From assembly GCA_024809215.1 (NCBI GenBank), contig JANUBW010000001.1, positions 1,716,841 to 1,780,840 on the forward strand: a stretch of DNA of 64,000 bases, in the 5' to 3' direction. Below the pieces are notes generated by a model. It did not search any database. It worked only from the letters and a program-made list of their open reading frames with translations, and had not been told where the DNA came from. The translations under genes were made by a program, and so were the position numbers. The stretch comes from Niastella sp. OAS944 (GTDB lineage Bacteria > Bacteroidota > Bacteroidia > Chitinophagales > Chitinophagaceae). Position 1 is the first letter of the stretch. Every line of letters starts with the position of its first letter. Shown here one piece after another: positions 16,022 to 26,096 of the stretch.

Positions 16022-16897
16022 TTAATATGGTTTGTATGTTCTTACATATTCAGCCAGTTCCTCTTTCGATTTGCTAAAACTGAACACAGTATAAACAATA
16101 AAATAATTCTTGGGGTCAAGGGTTTTACCATACATGTACTTGGCAATTTCCAGCTTGCTGGCTTCAAAAGAAAATGTTGCCAGCAATGTTTTGGCCTGTG
16201 CCGAAGTAAACCAATTCTGATCGATACCCGTTCTGGCAATAGCCTTGCGTGAATCATCAAAACTTTCGCGGCGGATAGCTTCTATAAACGCACCAAAGGT
16301 GTTATCGTTCATAGGTTGAGGTGGCGGCGGTGGCGCAGGCGGGTAATTATTGTTAGGATAGTTGTTATTAGGGTTATTGTTATTTCGTGGCGGCCAGTTA
16401 TTATTGTTGTTACCGTTGTTGCCATTATTGTAACCACCATTATTGCCATTGTTATATCCACCATTATTACCATTGTTATAGCCCCCGTTATTACCATTAT
16501 TGGGGTAATTGTTCCTTACGTCATTGCGGGCATCATAATACTGATTATCGGCCATTTGCGCCTCATCGTACATGGCACGGCCAAACCGGTTAATAACAAT
16601 GTCTATAAAAAACCTGGGTTTCACATACACGCCCTTGTTATATAACATTACCCGTTTAAAAGGAAATACTTTGGTGAGTATCGATACCTTTATCAAATGA
16701 TTACCGGGTCGCAGATCGCGCAATACAAAAGCAGTAGTGTAATCCTTATAATCGGTATAAACTTTGCCATCGATCTCAATCATTATTTCGTCACTGCTTA
16801 AATTAGTAATGCTTAAAATGCCATCACTATTACCAGCGTGAGCCCGCGCCACAAAGGCCAGTACGATAAAAAGGGTTTGGATAAACGTTTTTTTCAT
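16022..16897 (-). CDS. DUF4476 domain-containing exported protein with Asn/Gly repeat
   Basis: From the ATG at 16897 the protein has 291 residues: a signal peptide (MKKTFIQTLFIVLAFVARAHA), a PEGA-like beta domain (about 25-100, including VLRDLRPGNHLIKV), a low-complexity linker with repeated GGYNNGNN units and a proline stretch (about 130-195), and a C-terminal DUF4476 domain (FIEAIRRESFDDSRKAIA, then QAKTLLATFSFEASKLEIAK). The function of DUF4476 is unknown. An earlier in-frame ATG at 16927 would add ten residues that do not look like a signal peptide. The repeated linker is encoded by near-identical codons and may vary in length among strains. Confidence 0.8.
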   Translation of the reverse strand: MKKTFIQTLFIVLAFVARAHAGNSDGILSITNLSSDEIMIEIDGKVYTDYKDYTTAFVLRDLRPGNHLIKVSILTKVFPFKRVMLYNKGVYVKPRFFIDIVINRFGRAMYDEAQMADNQYYDARNDVRNNYPNNGNNGGYNNGNNGGYNNGNNGGYNNGNNGNNNNNWPPRNNNNPNNNYPNNNYPPAPPPPPQPMNDNTFGAFIEAIRRESFDDSRKAIARTGIDQNWFTSAQAKTLLATFSFEASKLEIAKYMYGKTLDPKNYFIVYTVFSFSKSKEELAEYVRTYKPY

Positions 16898-17179
16898 GTT
16901 GGGTGTTTTTCGGGCACAAAGGGTCATATTGTGCCTTGATCCATATAGAACGAAAACCCGGGTATTTACGTTGCATAATTCATAGAATAAAATTTATATT
17001 TATTATTAATATATATAATATACCCCGCACGCTTTGCCCGTTTGCCCTAACGCCCGTTCCCCGGTACTTTAACTTTTTAGTGTGTGTAAATAATTGGCAT
17101 CTTGCATCGGTTTATAGTAATTGGAAGTCAATCTTCTACCCAGAGACCCGGATTAATAAATTGTATAAAACTTGGCGTA

Positions 17180-20100
17180 ATGATTATTAAGAGAATTTTA
17201 TCGCTTGTTTGTTCAACCATGCTTATTTTGGTAGCAAACGCGCAACAAAAGATGAAAATGTACGAGAAAGAATGGAAACAGGTAGATAGCTTTATTCAAA
17301 AAGCCGGACTTACCGAATCGGCCCTTACCGCCGTTAATAACATTTATTCACAGGCTAAAAAAGAAGGCAACGATGCACAGGTAATAAAAGCCCTGTTATA
17401 CCGTGCCGAATTACAGCAGTACAAAGAAGAAGAGGCCGTTAAAAAAAGCATTCTGCAACTGGAAACAGAAATTACCGCCTCAAAAGATCCCGTAAAAGCC
17501 GTTTTACAAAATGTAACCGCCCAAAAATACTGGACCTGGTTCCAGCAACACCGCTGGCAGTTATATAACCGCACTCAAACCATCAACTTTCAAAAAGATG
17601 ACCTGGCTACCTGGAGCACCGAAGATTTTCATAAAAAAATAGGGGAATTATATCTCGCTTCACTTAGCAACGAAAAATTACTACAACAAACCAAACTTGA
17701 ACCCTTTGACCCCATAATCATAAAAGGGAATGTTCGTCACTTACGCCCTACCCTGTTCGATCTGTTGGCGCACCGCGCACTTGATTATTTCAAGAACAAT
17801 GAACGCAACATTAAAAAAGCGGCAGATGCTTTTGAGATCGATGATGAAATAGCATTTGCCGATGCCAAAGAATTCATGGGCCATAAGTTCACAACAACCG
17901 ACAGCCTGTCACTGCAATTCAAAGCCCTGCAACTGTACCAACGCCTGTTGCAATTTCATGCAGCTGATACAAAACCCGATGCTTTTATTGATGTTGACCT
18001 GGCAAGAATAGAGTATGTATACAGCAATGCTGTAATGGAAAACAAAGAAGCCTTGTATATAAAAGCGCTTGAGCAGGTTGGTAACAAATATCAATTTATT
18101 CCCGCGGCTACCCAGGCCTGGTATTTACTTGCCCAATGGCATGTTACCCAGGGCGCTCAATACAATCCGGAACATGGCGATACCAACCGCGATGACTATT
18201 TAAAAGCAATGAGCATTTGCGATAAAGTGATCGTTCAAAAAGACAGCAGCGAAGGAAAACTCAATTGTCAGAACCTCGTACGTGAGATCACCCGCCGGGA
18301 GCTAAACCTGCAAACAGAAAGAGTAAACGTGCCCGGCCAGGCCTTTCGCACATTACTAAGCTGGCGCAATTTTACCCAACTAAGTATTCGAGTGGTAAAA
18401 TTGGATGCTAAAACAAGGGAGTCATTAGGCAACAACACCTGGGATGATGAATACTGGAAAAAACTCCTAAAATTACCTGCCGTAAATTCATTCCGTACAA
18501 CCCTGCCCGATACCCGCGATTATCAAAAGCATGCTGTAGAATTAAAGATCGATGCATTGCCTGTTGGCGAATATGCATTGGTTGCCAGCGTTGACGCTGA
18601 TTTTTCTATACCCAAAAACCAATTGGCTGTACAACAGTTTTATGTTTCGAACATTGCTTACATCAACAAAGGTTCCGAATACTTTGTTGTAAACCGCGAA
18701 ACCGGCAGCCCACTGGCCAATGCCAAAGTACAGGTATGGACCCATACCTACGATTACAATGTTCGTAAGTATACCGATACCAAAGGGCAAAGCGGTGTTA
18801 CCAACGACAACGGACTTATTACACTTAGCAATTTTGCAGACCGTTCCGACCGTAATTATAAACTTGAAATAACTACCGGCAATGATCGTCTGATGCTGGA
18901 AGATTACATGTATAATTACACGTGGGCGGGTACCGAAGCGGAAGAAAAAATGACGAAGGTGGCCCACCTGTTTACCGACCGCTCTATTTACCGGCCGGGA
19001 CAAACCGTATACTTTAAGGGTATATTGCTAAGCTATAATTCAAAAACGCGCGAGAACACTATTCTTCCCAATTTTGCAACCACTATAACCTTAAACGATC
19101 CTAACGGTCAGCAGGTTGGTTCAATACCTGTTACCACTAATGAATTTGGTGCCTATTCGGGAAAGTTTACCCTGCCAACCAATGTGCTGAATGGCGCATT
19201 CTCCATTCACGATAATGAAGCAGGCAGCAGCTTCAATATTTCGGTTGAAGAATACAAACGCCCCAAATTTCTGGTTGAACTTAACAAACCCACAGGCACC
19301 TATAAGTTAAATGAGAACATTACCGTAAATGGTACAGCAAAAGCTTATGCCGGTAATGTGATCGATGGCGCCAAAGTAAAATACCGCGTTGTACGGGAGA
19401 CCATCATGCCTTTATGGTATGGCAGGTGGGGTAAAATGATATGGCCGCCTTATGGCCAGCAGGAAATGGAAATAGCCCACGGCGAATTAACAACAGACGC
19501 CAAAGGTGAATTCCATATTCAGTTCAAAGCAATACCCGATAATAAAGTAGCTAAAAAAGATCAACCTACTTTCTACTACAAGGTATATGCAGATGTTACT
19601 GATGTAGCCGGTGAAACCCGAAGCGGCAATACCGATGTGGCAGTGGCTTACCAGGCCTTGAAGCTGAATTTGCAAGGGCCCGACAAACTGCATACAGACA
19701 GTTTGAACCGCATTAGCATCAGCTGCACCAACCTGAACGACCTGTTTGAAAAAACAACAGTTACCGTTTCAATACATAAACTGAAAACACCCGACCGTGT
19801 TTACAGAAAACGCAACTGGCCCCAGCCCGATCAGTTTATTTTTACACAAGCTGAATACTACAGCCTGTTCCCATACGATGAGTATAAAGATGAGAACCAA
19901 CCCGCAAAATGGGAGAAAGCAGAAAAGGTAGCTGAAAGAACTGATACAATAGCCGACGGCAAACCTTTCACCATCAACCATTCTCCTTTAGCTCCCGGCT
20001 GGTATGTTATTGAAGCCATTACAAAAGACAAATATGGCGAAGAAGTGAAAGACATAAAGTATGTACAACTGTACAACCAGTCTATTATAAGCTCTGTAGC

Positions 20101-23100
20101 ATCGGGCGATGTTGAGAGCGGTAAAACAACTGTAACACCAGGCGAAAAAGCTACTTACCAGGTAAACACTACGCTGGATAATGTTTTTGTGCTGCACGAG
20201 GTTAGTAAAAAAGACGGTAAGAACAGAAGCTTTATCACGCTGAATAAAAACAGCCGTTCATTTGAAATACCGGTTACCGACACCGACCGCGGTGGCTTTG
20301 GTATTACCATTGCCTTTATAAAACACAACCGCTCATACACTGATTATCTGCAGTTCGATGTTCCTTATGATAACAAAGAGCTGAGCATTGCTTACGAAAC
20401 CTATCGCGATAAAGCCCTGCCCGGCAGCGAAGAGAAATGGAAAGTGAAAATAAGCGGATTGAAAGGCGATAAGGTGGCCGCCGAAATGGTTACCGCTATG
20501 TACGATGCCTCGCTCGATCAGTTTAAAAAACATTTTTGGCATAAACCCAATCTGTGGCCTCATTTTTCAGCAGACGGAACCTGGAGCGACATGTATTGTT
20601 TTGGAACAGTACAATCGCAAGAGAAATACAATAATGCTGATACCTATATTGATGTAAATAAAACTTACGATGCGCTGGGAATTTCAATAGCTTATGGTAA
20701 CGAAAGGGGCATTCGTATAGGGGCAGGCAGAAGAGAAGTAGCTCTTGCCGCGGCTGCACCTGAAGCTGCAAAAAAAATGGTGAGCGCTTCTGTTGCGAAG
20801 GAAGAAGCAGCAGCCGATGACAAAGCACCTTTGGCCTATGAACCAATAAAAGAACCGGTAGAAGATGCAGCCAAAGGCAATGAAGGTGGCGTACAAATTC
20901 GCAAGAACTTCAATGAAACGGCCTTTTTCTTCCCCCACCTGCATACCGATGCCGATGGCAATATTGAATTTTCGTTCACTATGCCCGAAGCGGTAACGCA
21001 ATGGAAATGGATGAGCCTGGCCCATACCAAGGACCTGTCGCTGGGTTACAATGAAAAAACCATTGTAACGCAAAAAGACCTGATGGTTCAACCCAATGCC
21101 CCACGTTTTTTACGCGAAGGCGATCGCATGAACTTCAGCGCTAAAATTGCCAACCTTACCGATAAAGAAATTACCGGCCAGGTACAATTGCAATTGATAG
21201 ATGCTACCAATAACCAATCCGTTGATGGCTGGTTCAAGAACGTAATGCCCAACCAGTACTTTACCGTTGCGGCCAAACAAAGCGTTCCCGTTACCTTCAG
21301 CATTGAAATTCCTTACCAGTATAACAAACCGCTTATTTATAGAATTGTTGCCAAAGCCGGCGCTATCAGCGATGGCGAAGAAGCCATGCTGCCTGTAGTG
21401 AGCAACCGTATGCTGGTAACTGAAAGTTTACCGCTGCCTGTACGTGGTAACACCACCAAAAACTTTACGTTTGAAAAGCTGGTGAAAAGCGGCAGCAGCG
21501 AAACGCTGAACAACCATTCGCTTACTGTTGAATATACAAGCAACCCGGCCTGGTATGCGGTACAGGCATTACCCTACTTAATGGAGTACCCGTACGAATG
21601 CGCCGAACAAATATTCAATCGCTATTATGCCAATGCACTGGCCAGCACTATTGCCAATGCTTCACCAAAGATCAAAGAGATCTTTGAGCGTTGGAAAAAT
21701 GTTGATTCTGCTGCCCTGTTAAGCAACCTGCAAAAGAACGAAGAACTGAAGTCAGTGCTGTTACAGGAAACACCCTGGGTATTACAGGCTAAAAATGAAG
21801 CCCAACAGAAAAAGAACATTGCCCTGTTGTTCGATCTGGTACGCATGAGCGGTGAGCTTAATAAATGGATTCACAAACTACAGGAGCTGCAAAGCAGCAA
21901 TGGTGGTTTTGTATGGTTCAAAGGCGGTCCCGATGATCGTTATATTACCCAATACATTTTAACCGGTATTGGCCACCTGAAAAAATTAAAGGCATTACCA
22001 AAGAACGATGTACTGGATGCAATCATCAGTAAAGCACTTCCTTACCTCGATGCCCGTATGAACGAAGACTATAAGGAAATGCTGAAACACAAAACCAAAC
22101 TGCCACAGGACGACTATATAAGCCCGCTGCATATTCAATACCTGTATATGCGCAGCTTCTTCCCCGAAAGTGGTGTACCTGGTGGTGTATTGAAAGCCTA
22201 TACCTATTACCGCACCCAATCGCAAAAGGCCTGGTTAAAACAAAGCCGCTATATGCAGGGCATGATCGCCTTATCATTACACCGCACCGGTGATGTGCAA
22301 ACGGCTAAGAACATTGTAAAGTCATTAAAAGAAAATGCCCTTACAAATGAAGAAATGGGTATGTACTGGAAAGATTTTACCGCTGGTTATTACTGGTACC
22401 AAAGCCCTATTGAAAGCCAGGCGTTAATGATCGAGACCTTTAGCGAAGTAACAGCCGACATTACAGCTGTGAATGATATGAAATTATGGTTGCTGAAACA
22501 AAAGCAAACCCAGGACTGGAAAACCACCAAAGCAACGGCCGATGCCTGTTATGCCTTGTTGTTACAGGGTACCGATCTGTTGGTGAATACACCTGAAGTA
22601 ACCATTAACCTGGGCAATACAGCCATCAGCAGCAAAGATCAGCAACAGGAAGCCGGCACCGGTTATTTCAAAAAAGTGTTCGATGAAAAACAAGTGAAGC
22701 CAGAAATGGGTAACATAAAAGTTACTGTTTCTTCGCCCAATAAAGAAGCCAATGCAGGTGCAAGTTGGGGCGCAGTTTACTGGCAATACTTCGAAAACCT
22801 CGATAAAATAACACCGGCAGCTACGCCATTGCAACTGACCAAGAAGTTATTCATTGAAAAGAATACCGATCGCGGTCCGGTTTTACAACCCATCAATGAA
22901 GGCGATGCTATTAAAGTAGGCGACAAAGTGAAAGTGCGTATTGAACTTCGTGTTGACCGCAGCATGGAATATGTACACATGAAAGATATGCGCGCTGCCT
23001 GTATGGAACCGGTGAACGTGATAAGCTCATATAAATGGCAGGGCGGCCTTGGTTATTATGAATCAACTAAAGATGCAAGCACCAACTTCTTCTTTGGCCA

Positions 23101-23245
23101 GTTACCCAAAGGCACGTACGTGTTTGAGTATCCCCTGTTTGTAACGCATACCGGTACTTTCAGCAACGGCATTACTACTATTCAATGTATGTATGCTCCT
23201 GAATTTACCAGCCATAGCGAAGGCGTGAATGTGAAAGTAGATTAA
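17180..23245 (+). CDS. alpha-2-macroglobulin family protein
   Basis: At 2,021 residues this is the largest gene in the window. After a signal peptide (MIIKRILSLVCSTMLILVANAQ) comes a long helical N-terminal part (about 25-420), then macroglobulin-like beta domains. The MG2 hallmark FTDRSIYRPGQTVYFKG lies near residue 595. The alpha-2-macroglobulin domain FFPHLHTDADGNIEFSFTMP is near 1250, and the thioester motif ECAEQ (Cys at about 1474) opens a helical thioester domain. Such bacterial proteins sit in the periplasm and are thought to trap foreign proteases. The usual partner PBP1C is not adjacent. The frame is open upstream to 17102, but only the 17180 start gives a signal peptide. Confidence 0.9.
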   Translation: MIIKRILSLVCSTMLILVANAQQKMKMYEKEWKQVDSFIQKAGLTESALTAVNNIYSQAKKEGNDAQVIKALLYRAELQQYKEEEAVKKSILQLETEITASKDPVKAVLQNVTAQKYWTWFQQHRWQLYNRTQTINFQKDDLATWSTEDFHKKIGELYLASLSNEKLLQQTKLEPFDPIIIKGNVRHLRPTLFDLLAHRALDYFKNNERNIKKAADAFEIDDEIAFADAKEFMGHKFTTTDSLSLQFKALQLYQRLLQFHAADTKPDAFIDVDLARIEYVYSNAVMENKEALYIKALEQVGNKYQFIPAATQAWYLLAQWHVTQGAQYNPEHGDTNRDDYLKAMSICDKVIVQKDSSEGKLNCQNLVREITRRELNLQTERVNVPGQAFRTLLSWRNFTQLSIRVVKLDAKTRESLGNNTWDDEYWKKLLKLPAVNSFRTTLPDTRDYQKHAVELKIDALPVGEYALVASVDADFSIPKNQLAVQQFYVSNIAYINKGSEYFVVNRETGSPLANAKVQVWTHTYDYNVRKYTDTKGQSGVTNDNGLITLSNFADRSDRNYKLEITTGNDRLMLEDYMYNYTWAGTEAEEKMTKVAHLFTDRSIYRPGQTVYFKGILLSYNSKTRENTILPNFATTITLNDPNGQQVGSIPVTTNEFGAYSGKFTLPTNVLNGAFSIHDNEAGSSFNISVEEYKRPKFLVELNKPTGTYKLNENITVNGTAKAYAGNVIDGAKVKYRVVRETIMPLWYGRWGKMIWPPYGQQEMEIAHGELTTDAKGEFHIQFKAIPDNKVAKKDQPTFYYKVYADVTDVAGETRSGNTDVAVAYQALKLNLQGPDKLHTDSLNRISISCTNLNDLFEKTTVTVSIHKLKTPDRVYRKRNWPQPDQFIFTQAEYYSLFPYDEYKDENQPAKWEKAEKVAERTDTIADGKPFTINHSPLAPGWYVIEAITKDKYGEEVKDIKYVQLYNQSIISSVASGDVESGKTTVTPGEKATYQVNTTLDNVFVLHEVSKKDGKNRSFITLNKNSRSFEIPVTDTDRGGFGITIAFIKHNRSYTDYLQFDVPYDNKELSIAYETYRDKALPGSEEKWKVKISGLKGDKVAAEMVTAMYDASLDQFKKHFWHKPNLWPHFSADGTWSDMYCFGTVQSQEKYNNADTYIDVNKTYDALGISIAYGNERGIRIGAGRREVALAAAAPEAAKKMVSASVAKEEAAADDKAPLAYEPIKEPVEDAAKGNEGGVQIRKNFNETAFFFPHLHTDADGNIEFSFTMPEAVTQWKWMSLAHTKDLSLGYNEKTIVTQKDLMVQPNAPRFLREGDRMNFSAKIANLTDKEITGQVQLQLIDATNNQSVDGWFKNVMPNQYFTVAAKQSVPVTFSIEIPYQYNKPLIYRIVAKAGAISDGEEAMLPVVSNRMLVTESLPLPVRGNTTKNFTFEKLVKSGSSETLNNHSLTVEYTSNPAWYAVQALPYLMEYPYECAEQIFNRYYANALASTIANASPKIKEIFERWKNVDSAALLSNLQKNEELKSVLLQETPWVLQAKNEAQQKKNIALLFDLVRMSGELNKWIHKLQELQSSNGGFVWFKGGPDDRYITQYILTGIGHLKKLKALPKNDVLDAIISKALPYLDARMNEDYKEMLKHKTKLPQDDYISPLHIQYLYMRSFFPESGVPGGVLKAYTYYRTQSQKAWLKQSRYMQGMIALSLHRTGDVQTAKNIVKSLKENALTNEEMGMYWKDFTAGYYWYQSPIESQALMIETFSEVTADITAVNDMKLWLLKQKQTQDWKTTKATADACYALLLQGTDLLVNTPEVTINLGNTAISSKDQQQEAGTGYFKKVFDEKQVKPEMGNIKVTVSSPNKEANAGASWGAVYWQYFENLDKITPAATPLQLTKKLFIEKNTDRGPVLQPINEGDAIKVGDKVKVRIELRVDRSMEYVHMKDMRAACMEPVNVISSYKWQGGLGYYESTKDASTNFFFGQLPKGTYVFEYPLFVTHTGTFSNGITTIQCMYAPEFTSHSEGVNVKVD

Positions 23246-23267
23246 TAGAATTCTAAGTATAAAACAA

Positions 23268-23313
23268 AGAAGGTGTCCCGGTTCAATTCCAGGGCACCCT
23301 TTGTTTTTCATGA
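23268..23313 (+). terminator. terminator after the macroglobulin gene
   Basis: AAGGTGTCCCGG pairs with CCAGGGCACCCTT, with a small bulge, and is followed by TTGTTTTT. The loop TTCAATT mimics a tRNA T-loop by chance. Confidence 0.75.
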
Positions 23314-23394
23314 CTATTCGTTCGGGGCCAAGATAGTCCCATTTCCCTCTACTAAATCTGTGTAAATTCTCATTTGTAATTGAGATTTTTCCCG

Positions 23395-23422
23395 GCAACC
23401 AGTAACCGGTAACTGGTACCAG
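23395..23422. repeat. degenerate heptamers before the FAD gene
   Basis: GCAACCA GTAACCG GTAACTG GTACCAG, four consecutive 7-bp copies related to the arrays at 1145 and 12970. Confidence 0.75.
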
Positions 23423-23484
23423 CAACTTTATTGCAAAATACTTCCTGCCCGACCAAAGTCTCCTTCAATTAATTTCCACCGCCT

Positions 23485-23492
23485 TACTTTTG
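23485..23492 (+). promoter_or_regulatory. -7 box directly before the FAD gene (possible leaderless start)
   Basis: TACTTTTG ends four bases before the ATG at 23497, so transcription starting 5-7 bp downstream would begin at or next to the start codon. Confidence 0.45.
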
Positions 23493-23496
23493 CAGT

Positions 23497-24552
23497 ATGC
23501 ATGTTGATATTTTACTTATTGGCCAGGGTATTTGCGGAACATTCCTAAGCTGGGAGTTACAAAAAGCTGGTTATTCCTTTCTGGTTATCGATGATAATAA
23601 CGCCGGCACCGCATCAAAAGTGGCGGCTGGTATTATAAACCCCGTTACCGGCCGGCGAATTGTAAAAACCTGGATGATTGATGAGGTGATGCCTTTTGCC
23701 TGGCAACAGTATACCAGCCTGGGCAATCAGTTGCAGATAACCGCCATTGAGCAAAAAGATATCATCGATCTTTTTCCAACGCCGCAAATGAAGCTGGCCT
23801 TTGAAAAACGCTATGCCGAAGACACGCAATATTTATCGCTTGGTACCAATGACCACGCCTGGAGCAATTACTTCAATTACGATTTTGGGTATGGCGTTAT
23901 TACCCCCTGTTATTTGGTAAACCTGCAAGGGCTGTTACAAGCTTACCGACAGTCATTGGCAGCAGGTAATAATTTGATTCAGGAAAAATTCGATCATACG
24001 CAGCTGCAGGTGCAGCCCCATAAAGTACAGTATAAAGACATCACCGCACAACGTATTATATTCTGTGATGGCATTTCTTCATTCAGCAATCCCTGGTTCA
24101 GCAACCTGCCTTTTGCACCCAATAAAGGCGAAGTGTTGCTGATAGAAGCGAACGATATGCCCACCAATAACATCTTTAAAAAAGGGATCAACTGGGTACC
24201 CTGGCGCGATAATATTTTTTGGGTAGGCTCCTCTTACGAATGGGAGTTTACCAGCGACGCCCCTACCGATCTGTTTCGCGAAAGGACCCTGGCTACTCTT
24301 AAGCAATGGATAAAAGCGCCCATTCGCCTGCTTGAACATACCGCAGCGGTACGCCCGGCCACCCTTGAACGGCGCCCGTTCATTGGGTTTCACCCAACAC
24401 AACCAGCCATAGGTATTTTCAATGGTATGGGTACCAAAGGTTGCTCGCTGGCGCCGTTTTTTGCCCCCCAATTGGTACAACATATTCAGCATCAAAGCCC
24501 ATTACTGCCCGAAGCCGATGTTCAGCGATTTAAGCGTGTATTATCGAAATAA
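23497..24552 (+). CDS. FAD-dependent oxidoreductase (DAO family)
   Basis: The 351-residue protein starts with a dinucleotide-binding fold, ILLIGQGICGTFLSWEL with GxGxxG, then VIDDNN and ASKVAAGIINPVTGRR, which resembles MnmC/ThiO-type D-amino-acid oxidase proteins. The C-terminal part has RPATLERRPFIGFHP and GIFNGMGTKGCSLAPFFA, the second FAD contact. It is probably an oxidase or dehydrogenase acting on an amine substrate; it is not the full bifunctional MnmC, since no methyltransferase domain is present. It is followed 33 bp later by a small membrane protein gene. Confidence 0.85.
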   Translation: MHVDILLIGQGICGTFLSWELQKAGYSFLVIDDNNAGTASKVAAGIINPVTGRRIVKTWMIDEVMPFAWQQYTSLGNQLQITAIEQKDIIDLFPTPQMKLAFEKRYAEDTQYLSLGTNDHAWSNYFNYDFGYGVITPCYLVNLQGLLQAYRQSLAAGNNLIQEKFDHTQLQVQPHKVQYKDITAQRIIFCDGISSFSNPWFSNLPFAPNKGEVLLIEANDMPTNNIFKKGINWVPWRDNIFWVGSSYEWEFTSDAPTDLFRERTLATLKQWIKAPIRLLEHTAAVRPATLERRPFIGFHPTQPAIGIFNGMGTKGCSLAPFFAPQLVQHIQHQSPLLPEADVQRFKRVLSK

Positions 24553-24585
24553 ATTTAAATTTGCACCCTAAATCTCAACACTACT

Positions 24586-25008
24586 GTGGGTCAGGAATCA
24601 AAAGATCTGTATGTAATACCAGCCAAGTTCAGGAAGATGGAAAATTTGCATATCCTGTTTTGGCTTATCAAAGACATTTGCTGGTGTATGATCTTTAAGG
24701 CGCTGGGAATTGCCATGATCTTTCCTACCCTGGCCATTGCCATATTTATAGCCTGGCGCACCCGCCACATTGTTGCCGAGCTTACGCATAACATCGCCAT
24801 CGCGTTATGGATCTTCGCCAACTCCATGTGGATGATCTCTGAATTTATGGGGGTAGATGAAACAGTAAAACCTTTCTGCCTGATTCCTTTCGGCCTGGGA
24901 TTGTTAGTGCTACTCTACTATTATCTTATTTACGCTCCCTTACAAAAAAAGAAAGAAGCAGTCCTGGAAGCTACTGCAGCTAACCCGCAACACTATACTA
25001 ATCCTTAA
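24586..25008 (+). CDS. small multi-spanning membrane protein, unknown
   Basis: The 140-residue product (GTG start; an internal ATG at 24637 is possible) contains three hydrophobic segments: ICWCMIFKALGIAMIFPTLAIAIFIAW (possibly one long or two short helices), IAIALWIFANSMWMISEF and LIPFGLGLLVLLYYYLIY, followed by a charged tail. A TAAATTTG box at 24556-24563 precedes it, so it may have its own promoter. I do not recognise the family; similar small proteins are common in this group. Confidence 0.6.
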   Translation: MGQESKDLYVIPAKFRKMENLHILFWLIKDICWCMIFKALGIAMIFPTLAIAIFIAWRTRHIVAELTHNIAIALWIFANSMWMISEFMGVDETVKPFCLIPFGLGLLVLLYYYLIYAPLQKKKEAVLEATAANPQHYTNP

Positions 25009-25012
25009 AAAT

Positions 25013-25040
25013 AAAAAAGTGCCGGTTGCAACCCCGGCAC
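25013..25040 (-). terminator. terminator after the first MtfA-like gene
   Basis: GTGCCGG (25019-25025) pairs with CCGGCAC (25034-25040); on the minus strand six T follow. Confidence 0.85.
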
Positions 25041-25086
25041 AGGAAAACACAATACTCATATTTAGGCTAAAAAGGTAAATAGTGCG

Positions 25087-25887
25087 TTAGGCAGCCAGCT
25101 TTCTAATGTTTGCAATTGTAATTGGGTCCTGGCGTAATAATGTGGTCATAGCCGAATACAATTCAGGCATTTCGTGGCGCATGCGTACCGGATTTTCGAA
25201 GAATACTTCTACACTTACTGCCCAAAACTCCTGGTAATTGGTACCGGCATAATCATCGAGTAAATTCTTTGCACCCTGGCGCATGCTTTCAAAAATAGGG
25301 CGGGCCACTTTTGAGAAATTAGTCCATTCCTTTTTGAAATGTTTGTCTTCCTCTGTTTGGGAAATAAAGTTTACATAAGCAAGGGCATGTCCCATTTCAT
25401 GTAACCCCATGTTACAATTGGGCGTATCGCCCCGCAGGCCTTTCATAAACTTATCCCACGATAAATAAATGCCGCTGTGGTCAACATGCCCTTCAAATGG
25501 GCGTGAGTAAAAACCATAATGATAATCGTGTTTCAACACATAGATATCTCTAAAGAAATTGAACTGGTACTTATCGAGTCCCAGCGTTAACTGCACAGCC
25601 GTGGCACTAATAAGAATGGGCATGTCGGCGCTTTCTTCCACTTCTATGTAATGGAATTTTTTAGCTTTCTTAAAGAGGTAAGTCCTGAACAGGAATTTGT
25701 GCTGGTTCTCCTGGTTCAGCCGGTTATAGTATTTCAGGTGCTGTGAAACAATTGCATGATAAACAGTTTCCTGGCCAAGAAATAGTTTGTACTGCCTTTT
25801 TTCGTACAGGAAATTATAGCACTTTAACAAAGGCCCCTGCAATACAATAATGACGAAGACCACCAGAAAAATGATCGAAACTTCCAT
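25087..25887 (-). CDS. zinc-dependent peptidase, MtfA-like (M90)
   Basis: The 266-residue protein has an N-terminal membrane helix (SIIFLVVFVIIVLQG) and the M90/MtfA core: zinc motif HEMGH (163-167) in GLHEMGHALAY, and the downstream glutamate segment EFWAVSVEVFFENP. In E. coli MtfA is a cytosolic aminopeptidase controlled by Mlc; the Bacteroidetes forms carry a membrane anchor and their targets are unknown. A diverged copy (26097-26924) lies 209 bp upstream with the zinc motif at the same residue numbers, so the pair arose by tandem duplication. The gap between them holds no visible gene. Confidence 0.88.
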   Translation of the reverse strand: MEVSIIFLVVFVIIVLQGPLLKCYNFLYEKRQYKLFLGQETVYHAIVSQHLKYYNRLNQENQHKFLFRTYLFKKAKKFHYIEVEESADMPILISATAVQLTLGLDKYQFNFFRDIYVLKHDYHYGFYSRPFEGHVDHSGIYLSWDKFMKGLRGDTPNCNMGLHEMGHALAYVNFISQTEEDKHFKKEWTNFSKVARPIFESMRQGAKNLLDDYAGTNYQEFWAVSVEVFFENPVRMRHEMPELYSAMTTLLRQDPITIANIRKLAA

Positions 25888-26096
25888 AATGCGCTGATTT
25901 AATGATTAGGAAGGGGATCAGATCAACAGGTACATTGTGGTTTTCTAATAGAGAAGATGGATCTGTTCGGCTTTCAGGGATCCTGGGGGAGATATGGCAA
26001 TTAAAGGGTGGTGATCAAATGAGAGTTGTATCTGGGTACAATACTATAAAGAAAATTTTAAAAAAGAAAGTGCCTAAGTGTAAAATTATATTTCCG

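Noticed and set aside
17102..17179. Upstream extension of the macroglobulin frame
   Set aside because: The extra 26 residues would hide the signal peptide that begins at 17180.
23268..23310. A tRNA T-arm-like stretch (GGTTCAATTCC with flanking stem)
   Set aside because: No D-arm, anticodon arm or acceptor partner lies upstream; the sequence is explained as the terminator of the macroglobulin gene.
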